Origin: Pipra filicauda
Taxonomy: Eukaryota > Chordata > Aves > Passeriformes > Pipridae
DNA length: 64,000 nucleotides
Direction of reading: 5' to 3'
Assembly: GCF_003945595.2 (NCBI RefSeq)
Contig: NW_024104416.1
Location: 1,796,602-1,860,601, forward strand
Of the stretch, positions 26,092 through 39,900 are shown piece after piece (position 1 is the first letter of the stretch; each line of letters starts with the position of its first letter). The notes beneath the pieces were generated by a model. It was not told where the DNA came from and ran no database searches. It was given only the letters and a program-made list of their open reading frames with translations. Both the position numbers and the translations under genes were made by a program.

Positions 26092-26675
26092 GTAATTGAG
26101 GGAACACTCACCCTACTCAGGCTGCAATTGTCCCCTGTGCAGTGACAACTGTGCCTGAAGTGGCTGCTAGAGAAGAAAGAGGTATTTCCAAGGAGTCCCT
26201 GAGACCCTGTGTTGGAATGAGGAATAAGTACTTTAAAATGATGTAAGTAAAAGATATGTTATACCATGAAAAAGGCTGGAGTAAGGCTGAAAGGACGAGT
26301 GAGAGGAAAGCAGAGCAACAAGTTTCAAACATTTGATTTCATAGCCTCAGTTTTCCTTAAATATATTTCATTTATATGCTATATAAGTATGCATATAAAA
26401 TAGTAAAATATTTATTATAGTGGTATATAAATCTGTGATACAGTTTTACAACGGTGATAAGAAGTTATTCTTTAGATGTTGAGTGTTTATGCACACACAC
26501 ATCACTTTTGATGTACAAACTAGAAGCAGATTTGATTTTAAGAGGGGTAATGAAAAAACTGCAACTTAGCTGGTTGAGACAACAGAGAGAAGGAATATGG
26601 AATGACTTGGCAGGATGCTGGAAAGTAATCTGCTGCTTGTAAAAATATTCAAATTATATTTAATACTTTGGAGCT
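26092..26675. other. Non-coding DNA with AT-rich stretch
   Basis: The part at about 26350-26440 is a low-complexity AT-rich run of TATA-, ATAT- and TTTA-like sequence. No gene or transposon is recognised. Confidence 0.65.
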
Positions 26676-27530
26676 TGTTGGGACTTCAATTTTAATGGAA
26701 AGGTTCCCTTGCCACTGGGTCAGTGCTTGTTAATGGTCCACAGAAATGTTAAGCTGGTCAGAGAGACCGGACATTCCCACAATAAAACTATGAGGGGATA
26801 AAAGCCCAGGGTTCCTTTGCTCAGGCTCCCTCCTCGGGGGCACCAGCTCGAGTTGTGATTTTGTTATTTAGTTATTGCACCAAGATCAAATTGTTTCAAG
26901 GATCGAGATGTCTGAGACTCTGCTCTGGGAAACCTGGGGCTGAGGCCACAGGAGAGACCCAGGGATTGATTTATTGCCCGAGCAGCGATTAGGAACTCCA
27001 TCTTTAGATGTAAACATAAACAGGCCCCACACTTTCTTCGTCGTGAAGACAATATTTCACTTGTGATTTCCAAATGGACTTGCTGCTCTGTAAAATCCTT
27101 CAGTGAAAAGAATCCTTATGGAGTCAGAATTGGCCTGGGCTCTGTCAGTCCGGACACACAGCGCGGCCAACAACACACGTCAGAGTGGAATTGGCTGCAT
27201 GAAACGTTTTCACACAGCTGGAGTCAAAGATTAAGCTGCTTATGGTCAGAGCAGCTGAGCAATTCACCTGAACAAGAGCAAAATCTCATCAGATGGGGAC
27301 AGCCCTGAACAGAGAGAGCACAGACCACGTTCCCCGAGCTCGGAGGGCTGAAGTGCCAGGTTTGACCTGTGGGTTCGCTCCTGCTCTGCACTAAGACACC
27401 CGACTGCAGGGGCACAGGAGGACACAGCTGGCTGCCAAAGCCACCACTGCCTTCTGCCTGGGCTGATGTTGCCTGCTGAGGAGGAAAAGCGCTGTACCCT
27501 GCCATGTAAACAGACCCATGGAAGGCAGAG
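26676..27530 (+). promoter_or_regulatory. TATA-box and CpG-bearing segment: LTR remnant or promoter
   Basis: A candidate left boundary is TGTTGGGACTTC at 26676, after AT-rich DNA. A strong TATA-like core GGATAAAAGCCC lies at 26796-26806. Downstream follow a pyrimidine-rich GGCTCCCTCCTCGGGGGCAC patch (26824 onward) where a start site would fall, and a clearly raised density of CpG up to about 27500 (for example CTCGAG, GCCCGAGCAGCGA, CAGCGCGGCC, CCCCGAGCTCGG). The order of U3-like sequence, TATA and GC-rich R/U5-like sequence resembles an endogenous-retrovirus LTR with adjoining leader, which I favour slightly. I saw no clean CA terminus, target duplication or primer-binding site, so a cellular TATA promoter, for example of a long non-coding RNA, is the alternative. 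The right boundary is approximate. Confidence 0.4.
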
Positions 27531-28349
27531 AAGTGTAGTTTTACTCCAAGATAAATCCCTTAGATTATGTGCACATTTTCTCTCCTGAATTTGGCCCTGA
27601 ATGGTACACCTTATTATATTCACTTTCATCAAAAACTTCGGGAAAAAAATAAAGGACTTCTGTCAGGTTTTTTTGCCAGCAAGATGCAACACCAAAACTT
27701 AAACCTGCTTGTCTAATATCTGATAGTTAATTTGTATCCACGCTGCTTTGGTGGTTTGCTATATGCTGTGGGCCAGTCAGAAACTGTGGTATTAGCTGCA
27801 TTTCAAAGGTTATATTCATGTGGAGCTTAGGAAATACTTTGGGAGCTTCTGAAAGAAAAAAGCTGTGTATAAAGTGAAAATTGATATGTGAAACATCAAA
27901 ATGAATTCTATTTTTACAGCTAAGCCCTAAACCCTGACAAATAAGGGCTTATAACTGAACCAGTGACAGTTGACAGTTCTTTTGCTGTTTCAACAGGTGA
28001 TGAAATAGTGAATGGAATGTGAAAGTTATCACAAAATATAAAATATGTAGCAATAAGATAATCTGCAGAACTTTTTTTTCTTTTTTAAATTAGCATTCTG
28101 CAAAATGGCTTGGGGCTTCATTCGTTGTCCCCCCAAAACACCCTCCCACCCATCGTTTTGATCTTTCTAATAGGAATGTCAGTAGAGAAAAGGAACATTT
28201 TCATCCCTTGTGTGCTTGAAGCACAAATGGGAGATCACTGTGAGGAAATGCCACCATCTTTTTCCTTTTTAAGAGCAGTGAATGGAATAGACAAACATCA
28301 AATAAGGGTCTTCTCTTTTTCAGTGTGGGAGCTGAAGCCGGAGAGCAGA
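27531..28349. other. Non-coding DNA, no gene recognised
   Basis: AT-rich sequence with no recognisable gene or repeat; frames such as 28110-28364 show no domains. The part around 27900-28030 has the texture of possible conserved non-coding sequence, but conservation cannot be judged from one sequence. Confidence 0.6.
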
Positions 28350-28918
28350 TTTTGGCTGAGGTAAAAGGCTCGAGCTGTCAAAGATTTCTGGCTTCCCAGA
28401 ATTCCTCTCCCATTTCCCAAGGTTAAACGCGTTGCCTCAAGGCAGCTGCTTAGAATGATAAAAGGGGCACTACAGGACAGCGGTGCTCTTTGTAATGTTA
28501 ATAAACCTTGATTTTTATATCAGATGCAACCCTGGGAAAACCTGCCAAGTTCAGACTTAAAAATCTAACACTATTTAGCAGAAGTTCGTGTAAAGAAGTA
28601 TTAGTGTGGGAATGGTGATGGGCTAGTTTGAGTGACATATGAAAGCAACAAATACACTCTCTTCTCTGCCTTGTCAAGTCTTCCCGTTGTTTACCGACAA
28701 CAAAAGGAATCGCCCGAGCGCTAATTAAACTGAATGTGGTATTGAAATGCACTGTGAAGTCTCTGCTACAAATTCAGCTTTTCAGGTTAACTGTCAGCAG
28801 AGCGAGAACTCCCCGAAAAATGCGCGGGGTGTGGTTTCCACGAGGAGCTGCTCCCTGCCTGGGAACCCTGCCTGGAGCCCAGCAAGGAGCGTTTCGTTGG
28901 GGTAATAAACCTCAGAGC
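28350..28918. promoter_or_regulatory. Candidate conserved non-coding/regulatory element
   Basis: CpG dinucleotides are unusually retained for this window (AACGCGTT at about 28426, CGCCCGAGCGCTAATTAAAC at about 28711, AATGCGCGGGG at about 28819). Recognisable motif types include a STAT-like TTCCCAGAA near 28394 and a homeodomain core TAATTA near 28723. No open frame with a known domain is present. This is an inference from composition and motifs only. Confidence 0.25.
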
Positions 28919-29022
28919 ATCAGAGAATCATAGAATGCAGAATGTCCTCAGTTAGAAGGGAGCCACAGGGATCACAGAAGACCAGCTCCTGGCCCTGCAC
29001 GGGACACCCCAAAACATCCCAC
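28919..29022 (-). mobile_element. CR1 LINE fragment, 3' UTR end
   Basis: Read on plus, it opens with ATCAGAGAATCATAGAATG, the reverse complement of the CR1 octamer tail. It continues through the reverse complements of the GGTCCCTTCCAACT and CCAGGAGTTGGACT blocks and ends near GGACACCCCAAAACATCCCA. Same subfamily 3' end as 6083-6216 but in the opposite orientation. Only about 100 bases remain, with no coding part. Confidence 0.9.
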
Positions 29023-32000
29023 TGTTGATTAGCATGGAGTTTTATCCAGAAGCATGTGAACTTTATGAAATGCTTTTCTACCCAAAATTCTGCTTAAAAA
29101 TGACAGTTGTCTAAATTGTGTTGGCCATTGAGTCAGGCTGTCATTGTTAGTCAGATATTTCTGAATCAATAATAAATATGTGAGTTAGAACTTCAGGGGA
29201 GTGACTCAGAATAAAGTAAAATGAGACATATTTATGATCAAGGCATCTATAAAGGAACAATGCATTTTGGTCGTGTGGAGTTTGGCAAAATGGAGCTCCA
29301 GTTTATCCTCACAAAGCAGGTCTGCCTCTTTGAATCCATGAGAAAACTCCCACTGACTTGAAAGAGGTTTGGATTTCACCCACAAAGTTGTGCTGAAATC
29401 TGAACAAAAGCAAAAAAGACTCTGACAGTTCATGGGATGTGAAGCTGTGTATTCTCCTCCTTCAAATTCACCAGCACAACTCGTTCACATAATGGGGTCT
29501 GACGAGCAGTGGCCCCAAAATGCAAAAATAATATATTAAAGAAATCTGAAACTGTTAGTAGTGCACACTGTAAGCTGAGGGAATCACACTATGTTGTACC
29601 ATTGGATTATCCTCTTCTTAAAGATGATTCCCAGTGTCTCTCTGGGATACCTGGGACACTGCTACACTTGCCAAGGAACAAAAACTCCCAAAGTTCAGTG
29701 CCCAGTGCAGCCCAGAGAACACCCAGCAGCAGGTTCACTGCAGGAGCAGCTGGGAAACCAGAGCACGGGGCTGCAGCGTGTGAGCAGGGTTTGGGGTGGA
29801 AAAACGCAGATCTTGGCTTTTTAGCAAAAATGGATTCAAGTTAACTTTGCATAATTCTTCATTGTTTCCTTGGGAAGCCCCTTGCATTATATGTTCTAGT
29901 ATATATCCCATAAAAATCTGTGTATTTTAAAAATATTTTTCCTTTGGGAAATTCTCACTATATCAAGATTTTTCACCCCACCTTTCCAAGGAAATAGCTA
30001 GCAGTAGGAAAAGAACTGGAGAAAACACATTTATATGCTTTCTGAATTGTCTTCATATAATACTGAATTATTTCTTTCCATTTTTCCTATGAAACTTCAC
30101 AATGAAAAGAAACAATCATGAAGATCCAGATATTCTAAAAGCATTCTTGAAGCATATTGTTAAAGCAATACTTCAAATTTAATCAGATTTTTTTATTCTT
30201 CCGGTGACTGTAGCAAAAATTTAATAAGCAAGGCATAGCCATTACCCAGTGATTTGAGGTTAGATTTATAAACCAGGTTATTTTCCTTTTAACCACAGAA
30301 GCGAGTAAGGCTTGATTTAATTAATAGTTTCATTGGGTACATGTGACTGTCCATTAAGACGTGCATTGGCTCCAGGTATATATTAAAACGTATCCAAAAG
30401 TTCCTTTATAATAATCAGTAGCATGCCATCCAAAATAAATATTGTATTAGGATTTTATGTCTGATTCCTAGCACAAACAGCGAAGGATGGTGGCTTAACC
30501 TGGGATTTTGCCTTCCATGGTATGTTCTGTTTGAGGTTAGTTGGTTGGTTTTTTTTTCATTAAATCCATCAGTGTTCCCAGAACTTGATGTTTGTCATCC
30601 TAGAAATACTCAGGCATTATTTTGGAGTTATCCTTTTGCTCTGGAAAATTATGACTACTCATTGCTAAGTCTACATCTTTACTGCCACTTGTTCAGTGGG
30701 AGGTTCTTTTGTTTTGTTTGGTTGGTGTTTTTTTTTTTTTTCAAAATCCTTTCACTTCAACAAAACAGCTTCAACTGCCTTTTTGGGGCTTCCCCCAAAT
30801 GACCCACTGCTGTTCTCCCCTTGTGCCAGCAGTGCAGTGAGTTGGCATCCAGTGACAGTGTGTGATCCTGGGCAGCTTCCAAGAGAGGATGGGGTAACAT
30901 TAGACACAAACAAACATATTAGGATAAAAGCTCCTCCTTTACTCTGGAAAAGCTGGAACTTTGCTCTATCTGAAGCTTACACTCTCATCTCAAGCTATTT
31001 TCTCCTGTTGGAACAGCAGGATGCTCTGGTTACAGCTGCTGTGCTGTTTATACTTCACACGGAGCAGCACTTTAAAACATGATCAGAACAGCAGTGCCAC
31101 CTCTCCTCGGCAATATCCACAGGTGAACTGCTCTTTAACAACTCCTCTAATGTCTCAACAGCATCAAAGCCTTTCTCTCAGCAGCCAGCACTTTTGTTGG
31201 AGCACCTGATTTCTCTATTCCCACAGAATGCTTTTGTGGGTATCTGCATACACATTCTGGCATATATTCTTACTTATCTGAGTTATTCCTTATCTTTTCG
31301 GTTTTGAAAAAGTTTATCATTGAAAGAGCTTTTTTTTCCCAGGCAATCTGAGAATCTTGACCATCTAAACTTTCAGGACTGCAAGTGGGAGATAACTACA
31401 CAGACCAACCCCACGCACACCTTTCTCTAGCACACTCCAATCCAGAACAGTGTAACACAATTCACTCCCTACAGAAAGAGAAGGAACGACTGAGATGCTT
31501 TTTAGTGTGAATGCTTGTGACCATACTTAAAGAGAAACTAGACATCATTCAGATATTACAGCTGCAGAATAGCCTGCAGACCTCAGAATAAGGAGGAATG
31601 CCAAGTCCTAGATTATCAGGAATAGCCACATTTTGCTTTAAAAGCACGTGAGAAATCTCTACCTGTGGAAACAGGGGACACCTTTGCATATGTGGCATGA
31701 CTATTTATGATCTTCTGTCTTGTTTTGTTTCACTGTTGCTGTGTCTGTCTGCACCTCTGTCCAGTGTGGAGTTTGTTCTCACTCTGCCCTGGCAGTTTAT
31801 TGGAGTGAAAATCCAGCTCAGCATGTAAGACATAGGAATGCTGAAGTCTGAGCTTGAGCCTCAGGGTAATGCCCTATTTCTCCAAGCAAAATCTCTTTTC
31901 TTATGAATTAATGGTTTGTCTGGTCACCATCGATCTTTCTTCAGCTGATCTTCTCTTCATTGATCTTTCCTCAGCAAGAGAAATGCCAGTCAGCTCATAC

Positions 32001-33756
32001 ACTGATCTCAGAGCTGAGGATAAATACAGTCGGCGTCTCAGACTCTTTCTCAGAGGGTATTTGGGAGTCTGTTCCCTCAGCACTTGTCTGTGTATCTCTT
32101 TCGTGTAGAATAGTCCTTGAGCAGCGTCACTGATTTCAGGAAAATTGTATTAAAATTATCTGATAGTGGTTGAAAACTCGAATGGCTCCAGTATTTGAAG
32201 AGGAGAAGGAAGAAGTGACTGCCTGGTGTTCTCTCAAGTGTCTGCAGGATGCTGTTATTCCAGCTGGGGTTGTACATAATGGTGTGGGGGTAAAACCCAA
32301 GTTGTTACAAGCGAAAGGTAATAAATTTATTGAGCTAAGATGACTCATTGACATACCTTAAAGCCCTTTTGAGCATTCAAATAGCAATAAAGAACAGCAT
32401 TATAGTTTATTCACATATGCATTTCTTCATCTTTAGCTGAAATAACTAAACCACTCTGAATATGCTTTACTTCCTTTACTTTCTAGAGAAACAATAATAA
32501 ATTAAGAGATGCTTTAAAAAACATGTTGTATTGTTCTGTTTATTGGACTAAAATCCTCTAGTAGATGTATGGAGAGCTACCATAGGCATCACTGGTAAAA
32601 GCAACAGTCATTCAGTTCAATTGAACTCTGTTTGACCATCAGAGGAAGAATAAAGGTATAAAGCACCATTATAGCAGGTCTCAATTTTTTTCTTCTATTC
32701 CAGCCTTAGTATTTTAGTGCAGAGATAACTCCATCAATCATTTAAAACCACTGACCATGCCTTGCACCAGCCACCAGCCGTAGTTCATACTGAGCTTTCT
32801 GTGTGCTCCAAATGGCCTTACGTTTTATGTGCAAAGCTGGGTTGAAAATTTATAGTTGCTTTCCTTCTGACACCTGGATTTCCCACCTGGAAAATAAACT
32901 CCTTTAACTACTTTAAATCTTCATGAATTTCTTGCTGCCTGGATCGCAAAGGGCTCGATTGTGACTGCTCCTGCCTGCCCATGCCATGAAGCAATAATCC
33001 TATTCCACTGTGTGTGAGTCTGGCTGATTCATGGGCTCCAGACACAAAGCAATAAGCAGGCACTGTATCCTCATTTAAACCCAGGTTCTCAAAAACAGTT
33101 AGGAATCTAACAACTCAATTCCAAAGGGAATTTGATACTCAGATGGGTCTGAGAGTCTGAGCTCTGCTCCCTGCCCCTAGATAGATAAATGGGAACAAGA
33201 GGAAAATGAAGTGAGTTTGTTAACACCTGTTAACATCTGTTCTAGGCATCAGTGTTGTGATTTGCTGTTAGTAGAGGATTGGAAGAAAAAAATTGTTTCC
33301 TATTATTCCACAATGAAACTACTTTTTTTCTAGTATTCTTCATAAAATCTTTCATTGAGTTATTTAGTTTCAGGCTCAGAAGATAAACCTTTCAGTACCT
33401 GTCTGTCTATAATATTGTTAATGCTATTACCTACATCCTAGTGTCACTTACACAGCTAGGTATAGCTCTGTGGCTGTCTTGAAAATAACTCTGTTTAAAG
33501 GCACCAGAGTTTTTAAAGGGGGTTGTCTTTGTCACCAAACCTGTCTCAAAGCTACAGCTACAGAACAAGAATATCCTCACAGACATTCCCATGGGAGAGG
33601 AGATGCGTAAACATAAAATAATAAGTCAATTGGAACTGGTGAGTTACAGTAAAGGTTTTGTCCTTAATAAAAAGCTGCACAGATCTCTGAAGTGAGATTC
33701 TTTCTTGCCATTTCTGCTTGGGATTCACTAATTGAATCCCATTCTCAGCACATTCA
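29023..33756. other. Non-coding DNA, no gene recognised
   Basis: No gene or known mobile element is seen. A T14 run lies at 30728-30741. A short imperfect direct repeat of a TGATCTTTC(T/C)TCAGC type occurs twice between about 31925 and 31978. Frames such as 29509-29844 lack recognisable motifs. Confidence 0.7.
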
Positions 33757-33980
33757 GGGGAGAATATAAGACATTTTTTACAATGAGGGTGGGGAGGCTT
33801 TGGCACAGGTTGCCCAGAGAAGCTGTGGCTGCCCCAGCCCTGAAAACATTCAAGGCCAGGTTGGACAGGGCTTGGAGCAACCTGGGCTAGTGGAAGGTGT
33901 CCCTGCCCATGGCAGGGGTGTTGGACTAAATGGCCTTTAAAGGTCCTTTCCAATCCTTCTAAGCCCAAGCCTTTCTGTGA
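33757..33980 (+). mobile_element. CR1 LINE, ORF2 C-terminal tail plus 3' end
   Basis: A 5'-truncated CR1 copy. From 33783 to 33890 the last 35 codons of ORF2 read without interruption to a TAG stop, including LWHRLPREAVAAPALKTFKA, followed by the near-invariant WSNLG end. The short 3' UTR carries the GTGGAAGGTGTCCCTGCCCA and GGTCCTTTCCAA blocks and ends in an eroded octamer (CTTTCTGTGA). It belongs to a different CR1 subfamily from 6083-6216, with a shorter UTR following the stop directly. The intact reading of the tail is by chance of limited decay; the rest of ORF2 is missing. Confidence 0.93.
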
Positions 33981-36900
33981 AATGGAGGAGCTCCCAAATG
34001 GCACAGCCCTTTTCACCTCTCAAGACCAGCAGTTTCCAAGTCCTGTATCTGGGAATCCCTCTCGTATCTGCAGAGGTACCATGTAAAGCTGTGATTTACT
34101 CCCACAAAAAGTGTTGGAGCTCATTTTTACTGCAGAACCTCCGAATCAGGAGGTGGACTGAGCACCTCCCTCAAAGTGCCATAAATCCACCACAGGCCAT
34201 ACAGAAAACAAAGCCAAGTAATTACTGGGGTGTTAAGGGATCTTATATCGTGTGCTTTGGGGAATGAAAATGGTGCTTCCAAAGTACCTCCTCCAAATTT
34301 CAAGTATTATTTTTCGTTGGTTTTTGTCAGAAGGCCACCTTATTAAGTTCAGCTGGAAGTCAATCCAGATCTAATGCACTGGGCCACTGTCTCTAATGCA
34401 GTTTACCTACAACTTCATACCACAAAAGCTAAAAATAAACTACAGCTTATTCCACTCACTGAAAAGTCAGTTCAACATGTCATGGGGCTTATTAGCACAC
34501 TGAGAATGTTCTTCATGCCTTAATACCAGGGCATGACTCTGATGTAAAAATGAAATGAAACTATTTAAATTGACTTGGATACTTATTAAGGAGAGGGTTT
34601 CATTTAATTCCCTATTCTGTTTTTCTCTCCTTTATAGAAGCAGCCATCTGGGCTTGATAAGAGGTAGGGCAATGACAAGTCTATTCTGTGAAAAACACTA
34701 TAATTTTTAAAACACTATTACCAAATGAGACTCAATAGACAGAATGTGTAAGTGAAAAGTGATTTGCCTTGTGGAAAAAAAAATACACTCTGGCTGTATG
34801 CTATAGGGATCTTATTGTGCTAATTAGAAAACTCAAATTTGTAGGCATTTGCAAGTTGAACAGGTGACAATAACTGGTGATAACCAAGGACTAATTATTT
34901 CAGCTGGGAATTAACCATCAGGTGTTCTGAGCCAAATAAAAGGGGAGGGGAAGGTTGGAATAACAATGTGTCCTATTTATGTTGAAAGAATTAGGAGGAT
35001 TTTATGTGGGATTAAAAAAAAAAGTTAAATTAAACAAATACTCTCTAGGCTAGTACTGTGTGTGACTACTATGGTTCTATTTCTTAAAGAATTCCAGAAC
35101 TTGGACTGGGGGAGTGGAAGGAAATAATAATGCAGAGCTGTATGATTTGCTTGCTAAAAAAAAACCCACCTCTTTGTTCTCTAGTGAGTTCTGCTAAAGT
35201 GAAAAAAAGAGGTAGGTTAGCAGTTCTTGGAATTAAAACTATTTGATTGAAATTGTTATCTGTTGTTCTAGTTAGAAATGTACACTGTGGTGTGGGTCTA
35301 TGGAAGGAAAGATTCAGCTGTTACAGATTTCCAGAAAAGCTGAAGGCAGTGAGCTCTGAGAACTGGGCAGTGCAAAGTGCACAGCAAACAGGGTTTGTGT
35401 GGGCAGAGCTGCTGCAGGCTGCAAAAATTCAGAGCTGGATGCAATATACACGAAGTGCACACTGATGATTCCACCTTGCCTCTAAATTCCTTTACCTTAG
35501 TGCTTACTGTAAAACTTAAACACTAATGAGTGGGGCTGAAACCAGATAGGGCCCTGGAGGGTACCAGGAAACTGATAAAACAGCAAATGGGTTATAGCAA
35601 ACGTCACCTTTTTCCTTCTTACCATCAACACAGGTATTTTTATTCTTACATTTTCTTTTTCTGACACACCATGTGAACAAAAGTGACAGCACTTTAAAAA
35701 TAATATCAAATTCCAAGAGCAGTCAGAACCTCAAATTGGAATTTCAGTCTTTGACATTGGAAACAAACATACACGACAATTGTTAGCATTCTGCATTGTG
35801 CAGATAAAGACACAGACTAGTAGCAAATTCTTCTGAGAGACACGCCTGATAAGATTATAAATTAGGTTTTACAGAGAAAGTGCACTTAAAGAGAAGTTTA
35901 ATTGTTTGCCAATAAAAATCTCGTGTTGCATAGAGATTTCAGAGCTCATTTTAACAGTTGTTACTATTCAAATGCCTTGTTTTAACACTTTAGGGGTTTG
36001 TTTGGTTGGTTCAGTTTATTGAATTCATTGTTCTCACTGAAAGCATCACGATTGTTCTGACTTTTGTGTCTGGTTTAAGATTTTACTTCCTTTTGCAAAG
36101 TCTGAATTGCTGGAAAATAGCTGGAAAATGCAGTGTGTAAGTACAAATCTTTCTGACTTGTTAGACTTAAAAAAAGCTGAAGTGTGAAGGTCTACAACTG
36201 TGTGCTGGAGATTGTGTGCCGTGTGCTGTTGGGCAGTGATGTGTATCACTGCTTTTTTGGGCATGTAAGCTCTGAGATTGGACTTTGGGGCTCATTCAAA
36301 CCACTGGCAAAGTCCAAACAAAAAGGAATGTGAGAGTACATCAGAATGTGTTTATATAGATGACAGTGTGTAGCCTCAGCTGATTCTAAACTGGAGCCAC
36401 AAATGGGAATGAGGTTGCCTCTAAAATCTGGAAAAAATTCTGAAGCGCTTTCAAGTTCATCATTGGATAAATTGCATTAAGCAGCCAAGGATTTTTATTT
36501 TTAGCTCTACTGTTCAGCTTTAGGAAAATGTTCTTGAATGCTTAGAACAAAATATTTGCTAAGTTGTCCTTGCCTGAAGGAACAGGTGGCAACGTGTCCA
36601 CTGGTCTAGAAGTGTGAACCTGTAAGTGTAGGTAACACAGCTGCCCCTTTCTGGGAGATTGACACCTGAGGGTCTTATCTGAATCCCATTAAAATCATGA
36701 AAACAAAACTGGCAGGTCTGGATCAGGGCCACTAGGAATATCAATCCTTTAGGGTTCCTACCACAGACTGCCAGCAGTTTAGCTTGTAAATAGAATTTCC
36801 ATAAACATTTGCTAATCAGCATTGGTAATCTATTAAAATCTCCATGTCTGTCCACTCACAGTGACAGACAAGGTGGATTTCTAAGACATTAGCCTGATTC

Positions 36901-39900
36901 TCTTCACATCATCCCTTCAGCCTCACAGTTGCTACATATTTAACCTCCTGTTTCTGACAAACACCATCCTTTGCATCAAAGGGCTTTAGGACATCCAGTT
37001 TTGCTGACACACTCGTGCTGTGCTTTATTTATGCATCATCAAAGTATGGTACTGCCCAAAAGGTGAAAGACCTCTTTCCCCTTTAACTCATTTCCTGAGT
37101 AGACCAATATCATCCAACTTCAGACACTGACAAATGTAAATTGAGGTCCGTGAAATTAGAAAAGTGCTGAACTAGAGTACACAGAAGAGTGTGACATTCT
37201 CCTGTTGTGAATAACAATCTAATATAATATCTCCCATAATGAGAAACTTGGATGTGGGATATGCTTTACCTGTTTGTGATGTACATAGTAAAACCTTTCT
37301 AATGCTCTTGATGCACAGAGAAATTGCACACCCCGAACTCTATTAATGCTACTTTTGTATATCCACCAGCAGGGAGAAGACAGTCTTTGCAAGGTTAAAC
37401 TGAGGGTCAGGACACTCTTTTGAACTTTCTTGCAGTAGTTTCTCAGAGTGCAGCTGCCTAGGTGGTGGCCATGTCCTTGCTGAGATACTGAATTCCTGAC
37501 TGGAGATTTAGAATCAGAAAACAGAAGCAAAAGCTTCTTAAACATCTCTCATAGCCTTCAACATAAATTATTAAAGGAAGAGCCTTTCAGAATCTTAAAT
37601 GACAGCTTTTTTTTTTTGTGAATTTGTAGAGTCATAGGAAACAATGAGAGGGCAACCGTGTCTTATATCCATTTCAGACGATTCCTGATAAATTTTCAAA
37701 GAGCTTTTTCCTGTTTATTGTTTACTTGGTCTATGTCTCTTGGCCTATGAGAAAGTGGCTTTTTACTTTGTTTTTTTGAGTATATTATTATACAGTATTC
37801 ATGCATGCTCTGCAATATTTTCTGTTAGCTCAATTCGAGTGGAAAATAAAAATGGGTGTTAAAGAAACCCACTATTTTTTTTTCTCTAGTCTCATTAATT
37901 TTGCTACAGTTTTGACTGCAAATGGACTATCTTTCACTTGGAATTTAATAGACATTACTAAGGTGTGGTGAAATTTCAGTTTGTGTGGTTTATTGATAGC
38001 GTAGCGCAGAAAAAGAAAAAAAATGTAAGATTTTGGTCTTACTTGGCATGCCTTTAGTCACCTTTTGTAAAGAGATAATTAGTAATATGTTCACACAAGC
38101 TGAACTTTTCAAAGAAACTGCATCTTGGTCACTATGAGAAAGGCAATTGTCCATTAGTCACAGATTCAGTAATTAAACACCCAACGCATGGTTCTGATTC
38201 TGGGAATACTTAACATATCTATCATTTGGCGTTTATGAGAAGTCCTGACTAAAAATACTACTCCCAAAAGGAAGGTTAATATTTTTCGGAGCAGCCTTGA
38301 AGTGCATTCCTTTGAAAGATGGATTTGCAAAGGGGTTGCATTGCCCATGTGTGCTGTGCCTGCAGGACCATGGCCTGGCTGTGCAGTGCTCACCCTCTGC
38401 TCACACACAGCTGCACCTGCTTTGGCCTCATACACAGGTGGTTTCCACTTGGCATTCCACAGCATTCCAGAGGTTTATGCCAGCCAGGATAGCAAATGAC
38501 ACAATAGTGTGGAAACGTGTGCTGTATCATCTTTTGATGCCCTGGATTTTGGTGTTCAATGGAAAACAACAATAAATTCATGGAGCTTTACTGCCTCTGC
38601 CAAATGTGACATCTTTCGGAGTATAACATGCTGAAAAGCTTGCACAGTCTGTGCCAACTGCATGATTTAGCTGCTATAAAATCCCTCTGAATCAAAACCA
38701 TTTTGAAATAAAGAAGAACCAGCCTGAGAATTTCACTGCACTGTTGGATATCCACTCAAAGATCAATCACCTGTCCTCATTCTGTATTCCTGCTGTATTT
38801 TTCAGCTTAATCTTTTCTACAGCTTACCTGTTTCATTAAGGCTGGAATTTTAAAAGACAAGCAATTGCATGCAGAGGCAGAGAGTCGAGAGTGAGAAGTG
38901 TCAAACCTGGACAGCACAGTTCTGTACAAATTGTGCTGTGCCGGTAGAAAAGGCAACTCTTTCTTCCCTTTTTGTTTCTGTGGGATTCTGTAATGCCCAG
39001 ATATGCTCAGCACAAGTGTTCTAGGGTTTGGCATCCTAATATTCCTGAATTCTGTCTTACTCTGAGACGAGCTTGGTGCAGAAAAACAGGGCTGTGTGAG
39101 AACAGGTTAACCCACCTGCTTCTCTTCAGTTTTCCTGTGCAGATAAAGTTTTCTACAGTATTCATCACATTTCAAACAGCCTCTGGACGTCCCAGCCTGG
39201 AATCTCAACCAAGAAGGGAGTTGTTCAGAAATTAAAAGAAAAGAAAATCTCCGGGGATGGCACATGAACCAATTGAAAGTGTATCAGGAAAGGATTTTTT
39301 CTGTGTTGGAAAGATGCCTTTCCCTTGGACTGTTGCACTGAAAGGATGTTTAAACAACACAGAGCGATGCATAATATTTGAATCGTGTGAAGGGATTATA
39401 ATTATTGTATTAATTTGTTGGTTCGCTCTGTGAAACATTTATAAAAATCCACTCTAGAACAGACTATTAAAATGAGAAATTATCATTGCAACATCTGATC
39501 AAAAATTCAGTAAGTTAATTAATGCTCCTTTTATCCTAATAGCTTATATAATGAGAGGGAAGTTTGTTAAATTAAGCATAATAAAAAATTTTTTTCACCA
39601 GTTTGAAGTAGGTGGGGTTCATGTATTCCAAAGCTGTAAGATTTAATAACATGGAAGTGTACCTGTGTGGACTGTTCATGTGTTTGTGTGTAAAATGGTC
39701 CTGTTAGACTTGGGACATCCTACGGCTCTGAGCAGGACTGCTAACAGTAGTTACCTGGAGTATTTATCATCCACTGTTTAGAATATTTGATTACAGATTT
39801 ACATAGGAAAGGCAACAGCCGATAATGAGAGTATAAATCACCTTGGAATAGTGCCTTGACTGGAATGGAAGTGAGTACCCCTTGTATTCACCCTGTATTC

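Noticed and set aside
33558..34016. 152-codon minus-strand frame
   Set aside because: Antisense of the CR1 copy at 33757-33980, whose plus frame carries the true ORF2 tail.
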